A model generated the notes under the pieces. That model saw nothing but the letters and a program-made list of their open reading frames with translations. It ran no database searches and had not been told where the DNA came from. Shown here piece after piece: positions 7,589-17,005 of a stretch of DNA of 64,000 nucleotides; the stretch's first letter is position 1, and the number at the start of each line of letters is the position of its first letter. The stretch lies in the NCBI GenBank assembly GCA_964598225.1, contig CAZRBG010000009.1, forward strand, positions 60,239 to 124,238. The letters run 5' to 3'. This DNA comes from SG8-4 sp964598225. GTDB taxonomy: Bacteria; Planctomycetota; Phycisphaerae; Sedimentisphaerales; Anaerobacaceae. A program made the position numbers and the translations under genes.

Positions 7589-10500
7589 ATGCATGATAAC
7601 AATACGAGCCGAACGTTTCGTAATTTTGGCAGGATGCAGGACGCTGTTGAAACTCCAAATTTGGTGGCGGTACAAAGAGAAAGCTACGAAAAGTTTCTGC
7701 AGAGAGACGTTGCGCCGACCAAGAGAAAGGGCATCGGGCTCGAAGCCATTTTTCAGGAAACTTTTCCTATCGAGAGCTACGACAAAAAAATGGTGCTGGA
7801 ATACCTCTATTATGAGCTGGAGAGTCCGCATTACACGCCCACGCAGTGCCGTCAGTTGAGGTTGACCTACGGTTATCCGTTGAAAATCTGGTGTAGATTG
7901 CGAAGCAAAGAAGGAGATGACCTGGCCGAACAGGCGATGTATCTCGGGGAAATGCCCGTCATGATAGGCGGTGGCGAGTTCATCGTTAATGGTGCTGTAA
8001 GGGTGATCGTCAGCCAGTTGCACCGAAGTCCGGGTGTTGATTTTCTCATCGAGAGCAAGGAAGGCGACAGAGTTCTGCACGGCGGGCGGGTCATACCCGA
8101 GCGAGGCAGTTGGATCGAGATAGCGGTAACCAACAAGGACATTCTGGTAGTCAGGATCGACCAGTCGAGCAAGATTCCGGCTACCGTATTCCTGCGCGCG
8201 ATGTCCGAGGAGTACGGTACTACGGCACAGATCCTGCGGAATTTCTATGATACGACTACCGTTGCCGTCTCCAAGCTGACTCCGACGATGTGGGCCGTTG
8301 AGCCGATCGTGGACGAAGAATCAGGCGAAATTATAGTCGACGCCGGTTCGCAGATAAGCGACAAGGTCTCGATAATACAGGCCGCGTATGAAACACCGAA
8401 AGGCGGAAAGCAAGCCAAGAAGAAGTCGAAGGCATCGGTGGAAGTTATCGAAAACGCCCGAGATATCCTGATTCTTAATACCCTTGCCGAAGACGACTGC
8501 GAGAACCATGAACAGGCCCTATTGAAATTCTACATGAGGCTAAGGCCCGGCAATCCCCCGAATAAGGAGAAAGCCGAGACGTTTTTTGCCGAGAAGTTCT
8601 TTGATTCGAATCGCTACCGCCTCGGCAGGGTCGGCCGCTTCAGGATCAACAGGACCTTTAACCAGTCGGTTGACGAGAGTGAAATGACCCTGAGGCCGGA
8701 CGATTTCTTCAAGACGATGAAGTACATAATGGCTTTGCGCAACAATGAGGGCCAGGTTGACGACATCGACCACCTGGGCAACAGAAGATTGCGCACGATC
8801 GATGAGCTGGCGTCCGATGAGATCAGGAAGGGTTTGCTCAAGCTGCGTCGTACGGTTCAGGAACGGATGAGTATGAAGCGGGACCCCGAACATACCCTGC
8901 GTATCGCGGACCTGGTAAACTCAAAAAGTGTCTCGAGCAGTATCAACTATTTCTTCGGCAGGGGCGAGCTGAGCCAGGTCGTCGATCAGACCAACGCCCT
9001 GAGCCAACTGACTCACGAAAGACGCCTGTCCGCTCTGGGGCCGGGCGGATTGAACAGAAGGCGGGCCGGCTTTGAAGTGCGCGACGTTCACATTAGCCAC
9101 TACGGCAGGATATGCCCCATTGAGACGCCCGAAGGAACGAACATAGGGCTGATCGCTTCTTTGGCGATTTTCGCCGAAGTGGACGAATACGGATTTTTGC
9201 TTACCCCCTACCGCAAGGTCAAAAACGGCAAGGTGTCCGACGAAGTGGAGTCTTTGCGAGCCGATGAGGAGATGAAAGCCATATTTGCACCGCCGAGCGC
9301 CGTCGATCGGGATACCGGCAAAATAAAGGAAGGTCTGGTCCTGGCAAGAGAGGAGGGCGAACTTGCGGAAGTTTCCAGCAAAGACGTCGGTTACGTTGAT
9401 ATTTCACCCAAACAGATCGTCGGTGTCTCAGCATCGCTGATTCCGTTTCTCGAGCACGACGACGCGAACCGCGCACTGATGGGCTCGAACATGCAGCGAC
9501 AGGCCGTTCCGCTTTTGAAGACCGAACCGCCGCTGGTCGGCACAGGGATGGAAGAAGCGGTCGGCAAAAACTCGAGCATGGTCGTTCGCGCCACCAATAG
9601 CGGGACCGTTACGGCGGTTGACGCAAGCAAAATAGTTATTAACCACACCGACGAATACAAGCTTTACAAATATGAAGGTCTCAACGAAAGAACCTGCCTC
9701 AATCAGGAGCCGATTGTCGAACTCGGTCAAAAAGTAAAAGGCGGCCAGGTGATAGCGGACGGAGGAGGCACATCCGATGGAATACTGTCTCTCGGCAAGA
9801 ATATTCTCGTAGGATTTGTCTCTTTCGACGGCTTCAACTTCGAGGATGCGATCATTGTCAGCGAAAGGCTCTGCAAAAACGACAGCTTCACGAGTATCCA
9901 TATAGACGAGTTCACGGCTGAAGTCAGGGAAACGCGTCTGGGCAAAGAGGAATTTACCTGCGATATACCCAACGTCAGCGAAAAGGCTCTGCGCAACCTC
10001 GATGAGCATGGAGTTGTCTGTCCGGGCACAAGAGTGTCTCCCGGCGATATTCTGGTCGGCAAAGTCGTCCCGAAGAGCAAGACGGAGCTGACCCCGGAAG
10101 AAAAACTGCTTCACGCCATATTCGGAAGAGCCGGCGAAGATGTGAAGAATGACTCGCTCGAGCTGCCCAGCGGTTACGAGGGTGTAGTGATAAAGACCGA
10201 GCGCTTTACCAGGCGCGGAGCCGGCACTGATGAGCAGAAAAAAGCTGTTGCCGGCGAGATAAAGGAACTTGAAGCCAAGACACGAGTCAAGGAATGCACC
10301 ATATTCAGACAAATGATCGAGGCGATCCACGATAAATACAAGGTCAATATCGTAGATCCGTCCACGCGGCAGAAAGTCGGAGCAAGCGAGGATGACGAGG
10401 TTATCCACGAGCAGATAGAAAACTTCAGCATCAAGTGGGTAAAACCCGCCGCAATGCGAGATGACGTGCAGAAGATCGTGGATAAATTCCTGCCTAAGAT

Positions 10501-11398
10501 CAGTGAAGTTCAAGAGGAGAGAAAACGCAAAATCGAAAGTCTCAAACACGGCGACGAACTGCCGAGCGGCGTGTTGCAGATGGCTAAGATTTATGTAGCT
10601 ATAAAGAGGCCGCTGTCGATCGGTGACAAAATGGCGGGGCGTCACGGCAACAAGGGGGTCATCGCCAAGATAATGCCGGAAGAGGATATGCCGTTTATGG
10701 AGGACGGCACTCCCCTGGATATTCTGCTCAATCCTCTCGGTGTTCCGAGTCGAATGAACGTGGGCCAGATTCTCGAGACGCATCTCGGCTGGGTCGCAAA
10801 GGTGTTGGGCTTCAACGCCGTCACGCCGGTCTTCGACGGCGCCTCGGAACAGGATATACAGGAATTGACCGCCGAGGCTAACAAGATGATCGACGATAGA
10901 AACGCGGAACTTGAGGAGAAAGGTCTGGGGCCGTCCGACGACGAGTTCTCTGCGAATGTCCCTGAAACATTGAAGACGCAATTATACGACGGCAGAACGG
11001 GTGAGCCTTTCGACCAGCGGGCGACGATTGGGTACATCTATATGATGAAACTGCACCATCTCGTCGATGATAAGATTCACGCCAGAGCGACAGGCCCGTA
11101 CAGCCTGATCACTCAGCAGCCGCTCGGGGGCAAAGCCAGAACCGGCGGGCAAAGGTTCGGAGAGATGGAGGTTTGGGCGCTCGAAGGATACGGCGCCGCG
11201 TACACATTGCAGGAGATGCTCACCGTTAAGAGCGACGACGTCGAGGGACGGACTAAGATATACGAGTCTATGGTCAAGGGACAAAACACACTCGAAGCGG
11301 GGACCCCGCTGTCGTTTGACGTGTTGTGCAATGAGATAAGGGGCCTGGGCCTGAATATTCAACTCGAAAAGAAAAGACTGGGCGGCACCGCTCTTTAA
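7589..11398 (+). CDS. rpoB: DNA-directed RNA polymerase beta subunit
   Basis: A 1269-residue core polymerase subunit. Clear landmarks are the rifampicin-pocket region (FFGRGELSQVVDQTNALSQ then LTHERRLSALGPGG), the fork loop and RDVHISHYGRICPIETPEGT, FDGFNFEDAI, GDKMAGRHGNKGVI and the C-terminal GGQRFGEMEVWALEGYGA clamp anchor. The key rifampicin contacts equivalent to E. coli D516, H526 and S531 are present; F514 and M515 are both Val, so drug sensitivity cannot be judged from these alone. The ATG at 7589 opens with MHDNNTSRTFRNFGRM, and rpoC follows after 52 nt. Confidence 0.98.
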   Translation: MHDNNTSRTFRNFGRMQDAVETPNLVAVQRESYEKFLQRDVAPTKRKGIGLEAIFQETFPIESYDKKMVLEYLYYELESPHYTPTQCRQLRLTYGYPLKIWCRLRSKEGDDLAEQAMYLGEMPVMIGGGEFIVNGAVRVIVSQLHRSPGVDFLIESKEGDRVLHGGRVIPERGSWIEIAVTNKDILVVRIDQSSKIPATVFLRAMSEEYGTTAQILRNFYDTTTVAVSKLTPTMWAVEPIVDEESGEIIVDAGSQISDKVSIIQAAYETPKGGKQAKKKSKASVEVIENARDILILNTLAEDDCENHEQALLKFYMRLRPGNPPNKEKAETFFAEKFFDSNRYRLGRVGRFRINRTFNQSVDESEMTLRPDDFFKTMKYIMALRNNEGQVDDIDHLGNRRLRTIDELASDEIRKGLLKLRRTVQERMSMKRDPEHTLRIADLVNSKSVSSSINYFFGRGELSQVVDQTNALSQLTHERRLSALGPGGLNRRRAGFEVRDVHISHYGRICPIETPEGTNIGLIASLAIFAEVDEYGFLLTPYRKVKNGKVSDEVESLRADEEMKAIFAPPSAVDRDTGKIKEGLVLAREEGELAEVSSKDVGYVDISPKQIVGVSASLIPFLEHDDANRALMGSNMQRQAVPLLKTEPPLVGTGMEEAVGKNSSMVVRATNSGTVTAVDASKIVINHTDEYKLYKYEGLNERTCLNQEPIVELGQKVKGGQVIADGGGTSDGILSLGKNILVGFVSFDGFNFEDAIIVSERLCKNDSFTSIHIDEFTAEVRETRLGKEEFTCDIPNVSEKALRNLDEHGVVCPGTRVSPGDILVGKVVPKSKTELTPEEKLLHAIFGRAGEDVKNDSLELPSGYEGVVIKTERFTRRGAGTDEQKKAVAGEIKELEAKTRVKECTIFRQMIEAIHDKYKVNIVDPSTRQKVGASEDDEVIHEQIENFSIKWVKPAAMRDDVQKIVDKFLPKISEVQEERKRKIESLKHGDELPSGVLQMAKIYVAIKRPLSIGDKMAGRHGNKGVIAKIMPEEDMPFMEDGTPLDILLNPLGVPSRMNVGQILETHLGWVAKVLGFNAVTPVFDGASEQDIQELTAEANKMIDDRNAELEEKGLGPSDDEFSANVPETLKTQLYDGRTGEPFDQRATIGYIYMMKLHHLVDDKIHARATGPYSLITQQPLGGKARTGGQRFGEMEVWALEGYGAAYTLQEMLTVKSDDVEGRTKIYESMVKGQNTLEAGTPLSFDVLCNEIRGLGLNIQLEKKRLGGTAL

Positions 11399-11450
11399 AA
11401 GATAATTATTGATAATCGCTTAGGCGAGTATCGATTGTAAGGGGCCACAA

Positions 11451-14400
11451 ATGTTGGGAAGTATATACGATCGCATAAATGATTACGGTTCGGTGAAGAT
11501 TTCGCTTGCCGGTCCGAATGATATTCGCAGTTGGTCTTTCGGCGAGGTGCGCAAGCCCGAGACGATCAACTATCGCACCTATCGACCGGAAAAAGACGGA
11601 CTGTTTTGCGAGCGAATCTTCGGACCCGAACGCGATTGGGAATGCGCTTGCGGAAAATACAAGGGCACGAAATTCAAGGGAATCATCTGTGACCGATGTG
11701 GTGTCAAGGTGACCCACAGCCGGGTGCGAAGAAAACGCATGGGCCATATTAATCTGGCTGCGCCGATTGTACACATCTGGTTTTTTAAGGCGATACCGAA
11801 CAGGTTAGGAAATATCCTGGCCATGAAAAGTGCCGATATCGAGAAGGTCATTTATTTCCAGGAATATGTCGTGGTCGACTCGGGGGAAACGCCGCTGAAG
11901 GTCGGCCAACTGCTCACCGAAGAAGAATTCCGTGACGCCTTCAATAAATACGGCAAGGGTTTCAAGGCATTGATGGGCGCCGAGGCCATAAGTGCCCTGT
12001 TGGAAAATTTAGATCTGGAAGAGATCAGCGTCCAGCTCCGGCAGGCTATCACCAAAACCAACAGCAAGCAGAAGATCAAAGACCTGACAAAACGGCTCAA
12101 GATTATCAACCAGGTTAAGAACAGTGAGAACAAGCCTCAATGGATGGTAATGGAAGTCATACCGGTCATACCTCCGGATCTGAGACCGTTGGTATTGTTG
12201 GAAAGGGATAATTTTGCCACCAGCGACCTGAATGATCTTTACCGGAGAATCATCAACCGGAACAATCGTTTGAAGAAGCTGATGGATCTTAATGCTCCTG
12301 AAGTGATTATTCGCAATGAGAAGCGCATGCTTCAGCAGGCGGTGGATTCGCTGCTGGATAACGGCCGTTGCCGCAGATCCGTACTCGGCAGCAACAATCG
12401 TCCCCTGAAATCATTGACGGATATGATCAAGGGCAAACAGGGCCGATTCAGAGAGAATCTGCTCGGAAAGCGCGTGGACTACTCCGCGCGGTCGGTAATC
12501 GTCGTTGGCCCCAATTTGAAGCTTTATCAGTGCGGCCTGCCCAAGAAGATAGCCCTGGAATTGTATCAGCCGTTCATAATTCGCAAGCTCAAGCAGCACG
12601 GACTGGCCGATACGATCAAGAGTGCCAAGAGGATGATCGAAAGACGTGACGAACAGGTTTGGGACGTTCTGGAGGAAGTTATTCACCAGCATCCCGTCCT
12701 GCTGAACCGTGCTCCGACCCTCCACAGAATGGGCGTTCAGGCTTTCGAGCCCGTACTCGTCGAGGGTAACGCCATTATGCTTCACCCGCTGGCCTGCAGG
12801 GGATTCAATGCCGACTTCGACGGCGACCAGATGGCGGTGCATCTGCCGCTGAGCGTCGAAGCCCAGGCCGAAACTCACATTCTTATGATGACCACTGCCA
12901 ATATCTTCTCGCCGGCAAACGGCTCGCCGATGGTTGGGCCTTCACAGGATATGGTGATGGGTAATTACTATCTTACCCACATTGATATGCGGGAGGCGCC
13001 GCCAAACGAGCAGCTATTGGCATGCAGAGACGCCTTTGAGGCAATGATGGCCCTGGATAGCGGCAAGATCGGATTGCACAAAATGATCAGGATCCGACGC
13101 GATAACGCCAGAGTTGTTAGCGAATCTGAAGAGGTGCATAATCCGAAGATGATTGAGACAACCGCGGGGCGGTGCATCTTCAACGATATGCTTCCCGAAG
13201 AAATGCCGTTTTACAATATGACAATGTCGCAGAGGAGACTGAGCCGAGTGATTAGTGACTGTTTTGAACTCACGGGCGCTTCCAAAACGGTGGAGCTGCT
13301 GGACAGAATAAAGGAGCTGGGGTTCAAATATGCAACGCTGGCGGGATTGAGCTTTGGCGTAACCGACCTGAAGATACCGACCAAAAAAGCCGGGATCATA
13401 GATCTGACCGAATCCAGGATCAACAAGATACGCAGCAATTACAACGATGGAGTACTGACTGAAGGCGAAAGGTACAACCAGGTTATCGACGCATGGACAA
13501 ACGCGCGAGTGGCCGTAACCAGCGAGATGATGAGGGGGTTGAGAGAAGATACTACGGATGACGGGAGGCCTTATCTGAACCCCATTTTCCTTATGAGTGA
13601 TTCCGGGGCGAGGGGCAGTGTGGACCAGATTCAACAGCTCGCGGGGATGAGGGCGTTGATGGCCAAGCCCAGCGGCGAGATTATTGAAACTCCGATTAAG
13701 TCCAATTTCCGCGAAGGACTGACGGTTCTTGAGTATTTCAGCTCGACGCACGGAGCGCGAAAGGGTTTGGCCGATACTGCGCTTAAGACGGCCAACTCCG
13801 GTTATCTTACTCGCAAGCTTATTGATGTGGCGCAGAATGTCATCGTGATTGAGCGTGATTGCCAGACCCTTCAGGGTATCACCAAAGGCGCGGTCAGTCG
13901 TGGCCAGCAAGTCGACATACCTCTTTCGGAGCTGATCATAGGCCGAACCGCGAGGGACAACATCCGTAATCCGATCACTAACGAGATGATCGTGCGCGAA
14001 AATGAGGTTATAACAACTGAAGCGGCTGCAAAAATCGAGGCTCTGGGGCTCGACACCATCCGGGTCAGGAGCGCTTTGACCTGCGACAGTCCGTTCGGCG
14101 TATGCGCCAAGTGTTACGGCTGGGACATGAGCACGGGACTGTTGGTCGAAGAGGGCTCTGCTGTCGGAATAGTCGCCGCCCAATCGATCGGCGAGCCTGG
14201 CACGCAGTTGACGTTAAGGACCTTCCACACCGGGGGCGTTGCCGAAAGAGCTATTCTTGAAAGAGAGCAAAGGGCCACACATGGCGGAAAGATTCAATAT
14301 CGCGATATAAACGCCGTCGAGTTCGAACAAAACGGCAAAACGGTGACGGTGGCCCTGAAGCGAAACGGCGAAATCGCTGTTCTCGACAATAAGGACCGCG

Positions 14401-15740
14401 AATTGGACAGGTTCAAGGTCCCGTACGGCGCCACTATTGTTGTCAAGGACAACAAGAAAGTCAAGGTCGGGGCATCGTTGTTCAAATGGGATCCGCACCG
14501 TACGCCGATACTGGCTGAGGTAGAGGGAATTATTCGATTTGTCGATATCATCGAAGGCGAGACCATCGGAATTGAGGAAGAGCGAAAAGGGCAGATCGGC
14601 AAACCGGTCGTGATCGAGCACAAGGGCGACAAGCATCCCCAGATCATCATTGAGGACGCCGACAGCAAGATACTCGACGTTCACTACCTGCCCGCCGGCG
14701 CAAGAATCGAGGTCCTTGAAGGCCAGCAGGTTCAGGCGGGCCAGTTGCTCGCCCATCAGCCGAGAGCCACCGGCGGAACTCAGGATATCACCGGCGGCCT
14801 GCCGAGAGTCACGGAAGTATTCGAAGCGCGCAAGCCAAAAGATCCGGCCGCGATGGCTGAGATCAGCGGGCGAGTCGAACTCAGAAGTGACAAACGCAAG
14901 GGTAAAATGACGATCACAGTCCGAAGTGAATCCGGGATGGAAAAAGAGCACCACGTCCCGCGCGACAGGCATTTAAACGTTCACACCGGCGACCTTGCGG
15001 AGGCCGGCGATGCCCTGACCGACGGTCCGCTGGTGCCGCATGATATTCTCCGGATCAAGGGTGAAGAAGCCCTGCAAAGATATCTAACCACAGAGATACA
15101 GAACGTTTATCGTTCTCAGAATGTAAACATCAATGATAAGCACATTGAGATAATTTGTGCCCAGATGATGCGAAAGGTCGAGATCGAATCGGTCGGCGAC
15201 AGTTCGTTTTTGCCGGGCGAGGTTGTCGATAAGTTCGTGTTCAGGAAAGAGAATGAGAAACTTACGGGCAGCTTGAAGATATCTGATCCCCGAGACGCCA
15301 CGGAGGTGAAGGAAGGCCAGATTATCGACAAGAAGGAACTGGCTGCCATCAATGAAAAGGTAGAGAGCATCGGCGGCAGGGGAGCTATCGGCAAGAAACC
15401 GAGGCCTGCGACCGCTATCACGTTGCTCTTGGGAATCACGAAGGCATCGCTGTGGTCGGAGAGCTTCATCGCCGCGGCGAGTTTCCAGGAAACAACCAAA
15501 GTCCTTACCGAAGCGTCTCTGGCGGGCAAAATTGATGAATTGCACGGTCTGAAGGAAAACGTTATCCTCGGTCACTTGATACCGGCCGGAACAGCCTTCA
15601 AGCCGCATCTGGACATCAAGGTCAAACATCTGGTCGAGGCGCCGCTGCCGAAGGAATTCGCCGAGGTCGAGGAGATGAAAGAAGCCAAGGAAGCCGAAGC
15701 AAAGGCCGATGCCGCCGTCAGGGAAGCCTTGGGAATCTAA
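11451..15740 (+). CDS. rpoC: DNA-directed RNA polymerase beta' subunit
   Basis: A 1429-residue catalytic subunit. The N-terminal zinc ribbon is CACGKYKGTKFKGIICDRCG, and the Mg-binding active-site motif NADFDGDQMAVHLPLS is intact. Further on are the bridge-helix/trigger-loop region (GARGSVDQIQQLAGMRALMA), a second zinc site (CDSPFGVCAKCYG), the QSIGEPGTQLTLRTFHTGG motif and a C-terminal Ala/Glu-rich tail. The size is close to the E. coli protein (1407). It ends the rplKAJL-rpoBC block; a 257-nt spacer with a stable hairpin separates it from rpsL. Confidence 0.98.
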   Translation: MLGSIYDRINDYGSVKISLAGPNDIRSWSFGEVRKPETINYRTYRPEKDGLFCERIFGPERDWECACGKYKGTKFKGIICDRCGVKVTHSRVRRKRMGHINLAAPIVHIWFFKAIPNRLGNILAMKSADIEKVIYFQEYVVVDSGETPLKVGQLLTEEEFRDAFNKYGKGFKALMGAEAISALLENLDLEEISVQLRQAITKTNSKQKIKDLTKRLKIINQVKNSENKPQWMVMEVIPVIPPDLRPLVLLERDNFATSDLNDLYRRIINRNNRLKKLMDLNAPEVIIRNEKRMLQQAVDSLLDNGRCRRSVLGSNNRPLKSLTDMIKGKQGRFRENLLGKRVDYSARSVIVVGPNLKLYQCGLPKKIALELYQPFIIRKLKQHGLADTIKSAKRMIERRDEQVWDVLEEVIHQHPVLLNRAPTLHRMGVQAFEPVLVEGNAIMLHPLACRGFNADFDGDQMAVHLPLSVEAQAETHILMMTTANIFSPANGSPMVGPSQDMVMGNYYLTHIDMREAPPNEQLLACRDAFEAMMALDSGKIGLHKMIRIRRDNARVVSESEEVHNPKMIETTAGRCIFNDMLPEEMPFYNMTMSQRRLSRVISDCFELTGASKTVELLDRIKELGFKYATLAGLSFGVTDLKIPTKKAGIIDLTESRINKIRSNYNDGVLTEGERYNQVIDAWTNARVAVTSEMMRGLREDTTDDGRPYLNPIFLMSDSGARGSVDQIQQLAGMRALMAKPSGEIIETPIKSNFREGLTVLEYFSSTHGARKGLADTALKTANSGYLTRKLIDVAQNVIVIERDCQTLQGITKGAVSRGQQVDIPLSELIIGRTARDNIRNPITNEMIVRENEVITTEAAAKIEALGLDTIRVRSALTCDSPFGVCAKCYGWDMSTGLLVEEGSAVGIVAAQSIGEPGTQLTLRTFHTGGVAERAILEREQRATHGGKIQYRDINAVEFEQNGKTVTVALKRNGEIAVLDNKDRELDRFKVPYGATIVVKDNKKVKVGASLFKWDPHRTPILAEVEGIIRFVDIIEGETIGIEEERKGQIGKPVVIEHKGDKHPQIIIEDADSKILDVHYLPAGARIEVLEGQQVQAGQLLAHQPRATGGTQDITGGLPRVTEVFEARKPKDPAAMAEISGRVELRSDKRKGKMTITVRSESGMEKEHHVPRDRHLNVHTGDLAEAGDALTDGPLVPHDILRIKGEEALQRYLTTEIQNVYRSQNVNINDKHIEIICAQMMRKVEIESVGDSSFLPGEVVDKFVFRKENEKLTGSLKISDPRDATEVKEGQIIDKKELAAINEKVESIGGRGAIGKKPRPATAITLLLGITKASLWSESFIAAASFQETTKVLTEASLAGKIDELHGLKENVILGHLIPAGTAFKPHLDIKVKHLVEAPLPKEFAEVEEMKEAKEAEAKADAAVREALGI

Positions 15741-15809
15741 ACGATTTGGGTATACGCAATCCGAATTGTTTTTGCTGTGGTTTTGTCCGGTCTCTACAAC
15801 TGTGGATGC

Positions 15810-15833
15810 GACAAAGGGGAGGTCCCTTTTGTC
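15810..15833 (+). promoter_or_regulatory. Stable hairpin in the rpoC-rpsL spacer
   Basis: GACAAAGGGGA (15810-15820) and TCCCTTTTGTC (15823-15833) form an almost uninterrupted stem with one G-T pair and a very tight loop. No T-run follows, so it is either a Rho-assisted or pausing site, an RNA processing site, or the boundary between the beta and streptomycin operons. AT-rich sequence further downstream (15870-15900) may contain a promoter for rpsL, but no clear -35/-10 pair was found. Confidence 0.4.
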
Positions 15834-15997
15834 TGATTGGCGCGCATCAAGGCGTCGCTGTCTAAAATTTTACAAAAAAGTTACAATATGGCTGTAAAAT
15901 CTATTGGAATCTACGAGATTAACAGTACAATAATGGGTTATCCTGTGAATAGGCTGTCAGGATTAGTTGATATCAAGAATCAGGGATTACGAGTATT

Positions 15998-16369
15998 ATG
16001 CCGACTTTAAATCAGTTAGTAAGGCGCCCGCGATCGAAATCGAAGAGGCGAAAGCGTGTATCCGACATCAGCGGATCACCGCAGAAACGAGGCGTTTGCC
16101 TTATAGTAAGGACTCAAACGCCAAAGAAGCCGAACTCCGCTCTGCGTAAAATAGCGCGTGTCAGGTTGACAAACGGCAAAGAAGTAACAGCCTACATTCC
16201 GGGGATCGACCACAATCTCCAGGAACACAGCACCGTTATTATTCGTGGAGGCAGAGTAAGAGACCTGCCGGGTGTAAGGTATCATATTGTTCGGGGTGTT
16301 CTCGACTGTGCAGGCGTGGCAAATCGACAGCAGGGCAGAAGTAAATATGGTACGAGGAAAGCAAAATGA
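15998..16369 (+). CDS. rpsL: Ribosomal protein uS12, with Arg at position 88
   Basis: A 123-residue decoding-centre protein that aligns with E. coli S12 without gaps over residues 30-110. The loop QKRGVC, TPKKPNSALRK (with Lys43 and Lys44) and GGRVRDLPGVRYH are present. Position 88 is Arg where E. coli and most bacteria have Lys; K88R is a known streptomycin-resistance substitution in several species. The start MPTLNQLVRRPR is conserved. It begins the str operon with rpsG 71 nt downstream. Confidence 0.97.
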   Translation: MPTLNQLVRRPRSKSKRRKRVSDISGSPQKRGVCLIVRTQTPKKPNSALRKIARVRLTNGKEVTAYIPGIDHNLQEHSTVIIRGGRVRDLPGVRYHIVRGVLDCAGVANRQQGRSKYGTRKAK

Positions 16370-16440
16370 TTCGGTAATCGAATTGCCGGCCGCTTTGGGC
16401 AAAGGGCTATAGTCTGCCGGACCATGTATAGAGGAAAGTA

Positions 16441-16914
16441 ATGGCAAAAAAATTTACCGCTTCCAACCAACAACTTAAGCCGGATCCGAAGTACAACAAC
16501 AAGCTGGTCTCGAAGTTCATCAATCGTCTGATGTGGGACGGCAAGAAAAGTACCGCTCAGCGGGTGTTCTATGACGCGATGGAAATCATGGACAAGAACA
16601 TCCCGGATGCCGGTCCTCTCGAAATTTTCGAGAAGGCGATTAACAACGCCAAGCCGTTGATAGAAGTGCGTAGCAAGCGAGTCGGCGGGGCCAGCTATCA
16701 GGTTCCGATGCAGGTCAACGCCAAGCGGCAGCAGTCGCTTGCTTTCAGATGGATATTGGTCTCTGCAAGATCCAAAAAAGGCAAACCCATGTGCCAATGT
16801 CTGGCAGACGAGTTGATGGACGCTTATAACGAGCGTGGCGGCGCAATGACCACGCGGGAAAACATCCACAGAATGGCCGAGGCGAACAAGGCTTTTGCTC
16901 ACTTCGCCTGGTAG
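16441..16914 (+). CDS. rpsG: Ribosomal protein uS7
   Basis: A 157-residue 30S assembly-initiating protein that contacts the E-site tRNA. Conserved segments are KYNNKLVSKFINRLMWDGKK near the start, VRSKRVGGASYQVPMQV in the beta-hairpin, and the terminal REN-H-MAEANKAFAHFAW. Length is standard. It follows rpsL and is followed after 16 nt by an intrinsic terminator, which separates it from fusA, an unusual interruption of the rpsL-rpsG-fusA group. Confidence 0.97.
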   Translation: MAKKFTASNQQLKPDPKYNNKLVSKFINRLMWDGKKSTAQRVFYDAMEIMDKNIPDAGPLEIFEKAINNAKPLIEVRSKRVGGASYQVPMQVNAKRQQSLAFRWILVSARSKKGKPMCQCLADELMDAYNERGGAMTTRENIHRMAEANKAFAHFAW

Positions 16915-16930
16915 AAATCGTTTTTTATCA

Positions 16931-16970
16931 CTGCCACGGTGCGTTTGTGAAACCGACCGTGGCAGTTTTT
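16931..16970 (+). terminator. Intrinsic terminator between rpsG and fusA
   Basis: A perfect 10-bp stem, CTGCCACGGT (16931-16940) with ACCGTGGCAG (16956-16965), is followed directly by TTTTT. It ends 35 nt before the fusA ATG, leaving almost no room for a separate fusA promoter, so partial read-through to fusA seems likely. Confidence 0.85.
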
Positions 16971-17005
16971 CTATATAGTGTTCTCGCTTAACTGGGTAAA
17001 GAAAA

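Noticed and set aside
9428..10981. 517-codon open frame antisense to rpoB
   Set aside because: Lies wholly inside rpoB, whose conserved motifs are unmistakable; the antisense product has no domain-like pattern.
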